7,230 bases of DNA from Chthoniobacter sp. (GTDB lineage Bacteria; Verrucomicrobiota; Verrucomicrobiia; Chthoniobacterales; Chthoniobacteraceae), in contig JANXSB010000169.1 of NCBI GenBank assembly GCA_025352865.1, positions 1-7,230 on the forward strand, written 5' to 3'. Below are positions 6,058-7,230 of this stretch, one piece after another. The translations under genes and the position numbers were made by a program. Each line of letters starts with the position of its first letter. The first letter of the stretch is position 1. The notes under the pieces were generated by a model that saw nothing but the letters and a program-made list of their open reading frames with translations, did not search any database and was not told the origin of the DNA.

Positions 6058-7230
6058 TTATTTCAGAGCGGGCTCTGATGCCGGCTTCCGGAGATTGTCG
6101 CGGAATTTTTGGAATGCCGGTTCGCGTCCGTTTAGCTTGATGGCTTGCGCGATGGCGACTTCGGCGTGCGCGATCTCGCCTTGATCCCGGCACGCTTCTG
6201 CAAGCAACGACCACGTTTTCGCGTCCTCGGGTTCGGTCTGGATGGAACGCTGGAAGAGCGTTTCGGCGTCCTTTGGTCGTTTCTCAATCAGCGCGATGAC
6301 GCCGAGGTTATTCAGCGCGCCGTCGTGCGGACGTCCGATCTCCGTGCTCAGCAGCACGGCCCGCGCGAAGCAGAGTTTTGCCCGTTCGTTGTCGTGGCTG
6401 TAGTACCAGACATTGCCGAGCGCGAAGGCGATTTCGGCATTGGCTGGGACGTAGGCGTACGCGGTTTCGAGGTTGCGCAGAGCGTTGGCAAGGTACGCGG
6501 CAGCGAGCTTGGGATCATTTTGCGCTGCGCTCTCGGTGCGTCCTTCGGTGGCGCGGATGCCAGCTTTGTAAAAATCGAGCGACCATAGCCCGATGTCGCG
6601 CTGCGGCTGCGAGACGAACCATGCGCAGACCGCAACCATCGAAAGTTGAAGTGCGACCTTGTCCCAGGATCGAGCCGTGAGATTTTCCCAGAGCAGCCAC
6701 AGCCCAGCGACGGCGAGGAGCAGCAGACCCGGCGCGGCAGCGAGGCGGTAGCGTTCGGTGATGAAGACGGGCATGAGCGCGGCCATGTGCAGGAGCACCG
6801 CGCCCGCGACCCAGCGGCTGCGCGGCCATTTGCGCCAGCAAAGCAAAAGGCCCGGCAGTCCGAGCGCGGCGGCAAAGCCAAACCGGAGACCGGGCGGCAC
6901 GGCGTTTTCATCGCGGAGGAGTTTCAGGATGCTGAGGTCGTCGTATTGGAATGCGTTCCAGAAATTCGCAAACTTGCGCCAGAGTAGTCGCATCCATGCG
7001 AGCGGTTGTTCGCGGATGAAAGCCTTGCCCTTTTCTTTCCAAAAGGCGGAGGCCTCGGATCGCTTCAGCGGGTGCCCGGCGATTTTCTCAGGAATGGTAA
7101 GCGAGTCCTTCAGTAATCCTTCCTGCGATGCGCGGAGGCCGGTGGGGATTTTCGTGTAGCCGTTCGAGGTCGCGTGGTTGCCGAGGTAGAAATTCAAGCC
7201 GTCGTGCGCGGAGAGTAGCACGCGATCTTT
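6058..7230 (-). CDS. Membrane protein with TPR repeats, probably GT39/PMT-like glycosyltransferase (5' end outside window)
   Basis: The frame stays open to the right edge, so these 390 codons are the C-terminal part only; a GTG at 7219-7221 encodes an internal Val and is probably not the start. Counting from the edge, the fragment opens with VLLSAHDGLNFYLGN, a stretch I associate with the loop after the catalytic half of GT39/PMT-like proteins in this kind of genome. An extramembrane region (about 15-110) includes WMRLLWRKFANFWN. Four hydrophobic helices follow, at about 116-132, 138-157, 161-181 and 192-207. The tail holds about three TPR units at 264-297, 303-335 and 336-369 (for example NNLGVIALIEKRPKDAETLF), with a related helical stretch before them. 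TPRs usually mediate protein contacts, so the protein may glycosylate or assemble an envelope component, but this is inferred. No catalytic residues can be seen because that half is missing. GC is lower than in the neighbouring genes. The TPR and membrane calls are firm; the enzyme class is moderate. Confidence 0.72.
   Translation of the reverse strand, partial: KDRVLLSAHDGLNFYLGNHATSNGYTKIPTGLRASQEGLLKDSLTIPEKIAGHPLKRSEASAFWKEKGKAFIREQPLAWMRLLWRKFANFWNAFQYDDLSILKLLRDENAVPPGLRFGFAAALGLPGLLLCWRKWPRSRWVAGAVLLHMAALMPVFITERYRLAAAPGLLLLAVAGLWLLWENLTARSWDKVALQLSMVAVCAWFVSQPQRDIGLWSLDFYKAGIRATEGRTESAAQNDPKLAAAYLANALRNLETAYAYVPANAEIAFALGNVWYYSHDNERAKLCFARAVLLSTEIGRPHDGALNNLGVIALIEKRPKDAETLFQRSIQTEPEDAKTWSLLAEACRDQGEIAHAEVAIAQAIKLNGREPAFQKFRDNLRKPASEPALK

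Noticed and set aside
6063..6078. Perfect inverted repeat TCAGAGC-GG-GCTCTGA just after aroB
   Set aside because: It could be a terminator, but on the plus strand the T-rich run comes before the hairpin, and on the minus strand the bases after it are A-rich in the RNA. It also lies in the last codons of the convergent gene. Not called as a terminator.

Overview
The window reads as an ordinary stretch of chromosome from a GC-rich Gram-negative bacterium. By eye GC is about 65-78% over most of it and closer to 60% in the last 1.2 kb. Three things suggest Verrucomicrobiota (possibly Opitutales) or a relative: the style of the DUF2339 membrane protein, the membrane glycosyltransferase-like/TPR fusion, and a short AAATCCG heptamer array at a gene junction. 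This placement is an inference from remembered family patterns, not a search result.

Layout. Positions 1-681 (+) hold the C-terminal part of a sensor histidine kinase whose start lies off the left edge. Its stop overlaps the start of a sigma-54-type (NtrC family) response regulator at 678-2054 (+), so the two form a two-component pair. Ten bases later, on the opposite strand, ends a very large polytopic DUF2339 membrane protein (2065-4836, -). An 89-bp divergent spacer separates it from aroB, 3-dehydroquinate synthase (4926-6038, +). Nineteen bases after aroB ends a convergent gene (6058-7230, -) that runs off the right edge. It encodes the C-terminal part of a membrane protein with several transmembrane helices followed by TPR repeats, probably a glycosyltransferase-39/PMT-like enzyme.

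How the genes relate. Only the kinase and regulator clearly work together: the kinase would phosphorylate the regulator, which would activate sigma-54 promoters not visible here. The other three genes alternate in strand and look like separate transcription units. aroB is a housekeeping shikimate-pathway gene. Nothing ties the two membrane proteins functionally to their neighbours.

Coding density is very high; the longest non-coding stretch is the 89-bp spacer. I found no RNA genes, insertion sequences, CRISPR arrays, attachment sites or convincing terminators, and no evidence of a new multi-gene system. The points most worth a second look are the heptamer repeat that forms the kinase C-terminus, the altered GAFTGA loop of the regulator, and the lower-GC gene at the right edge.
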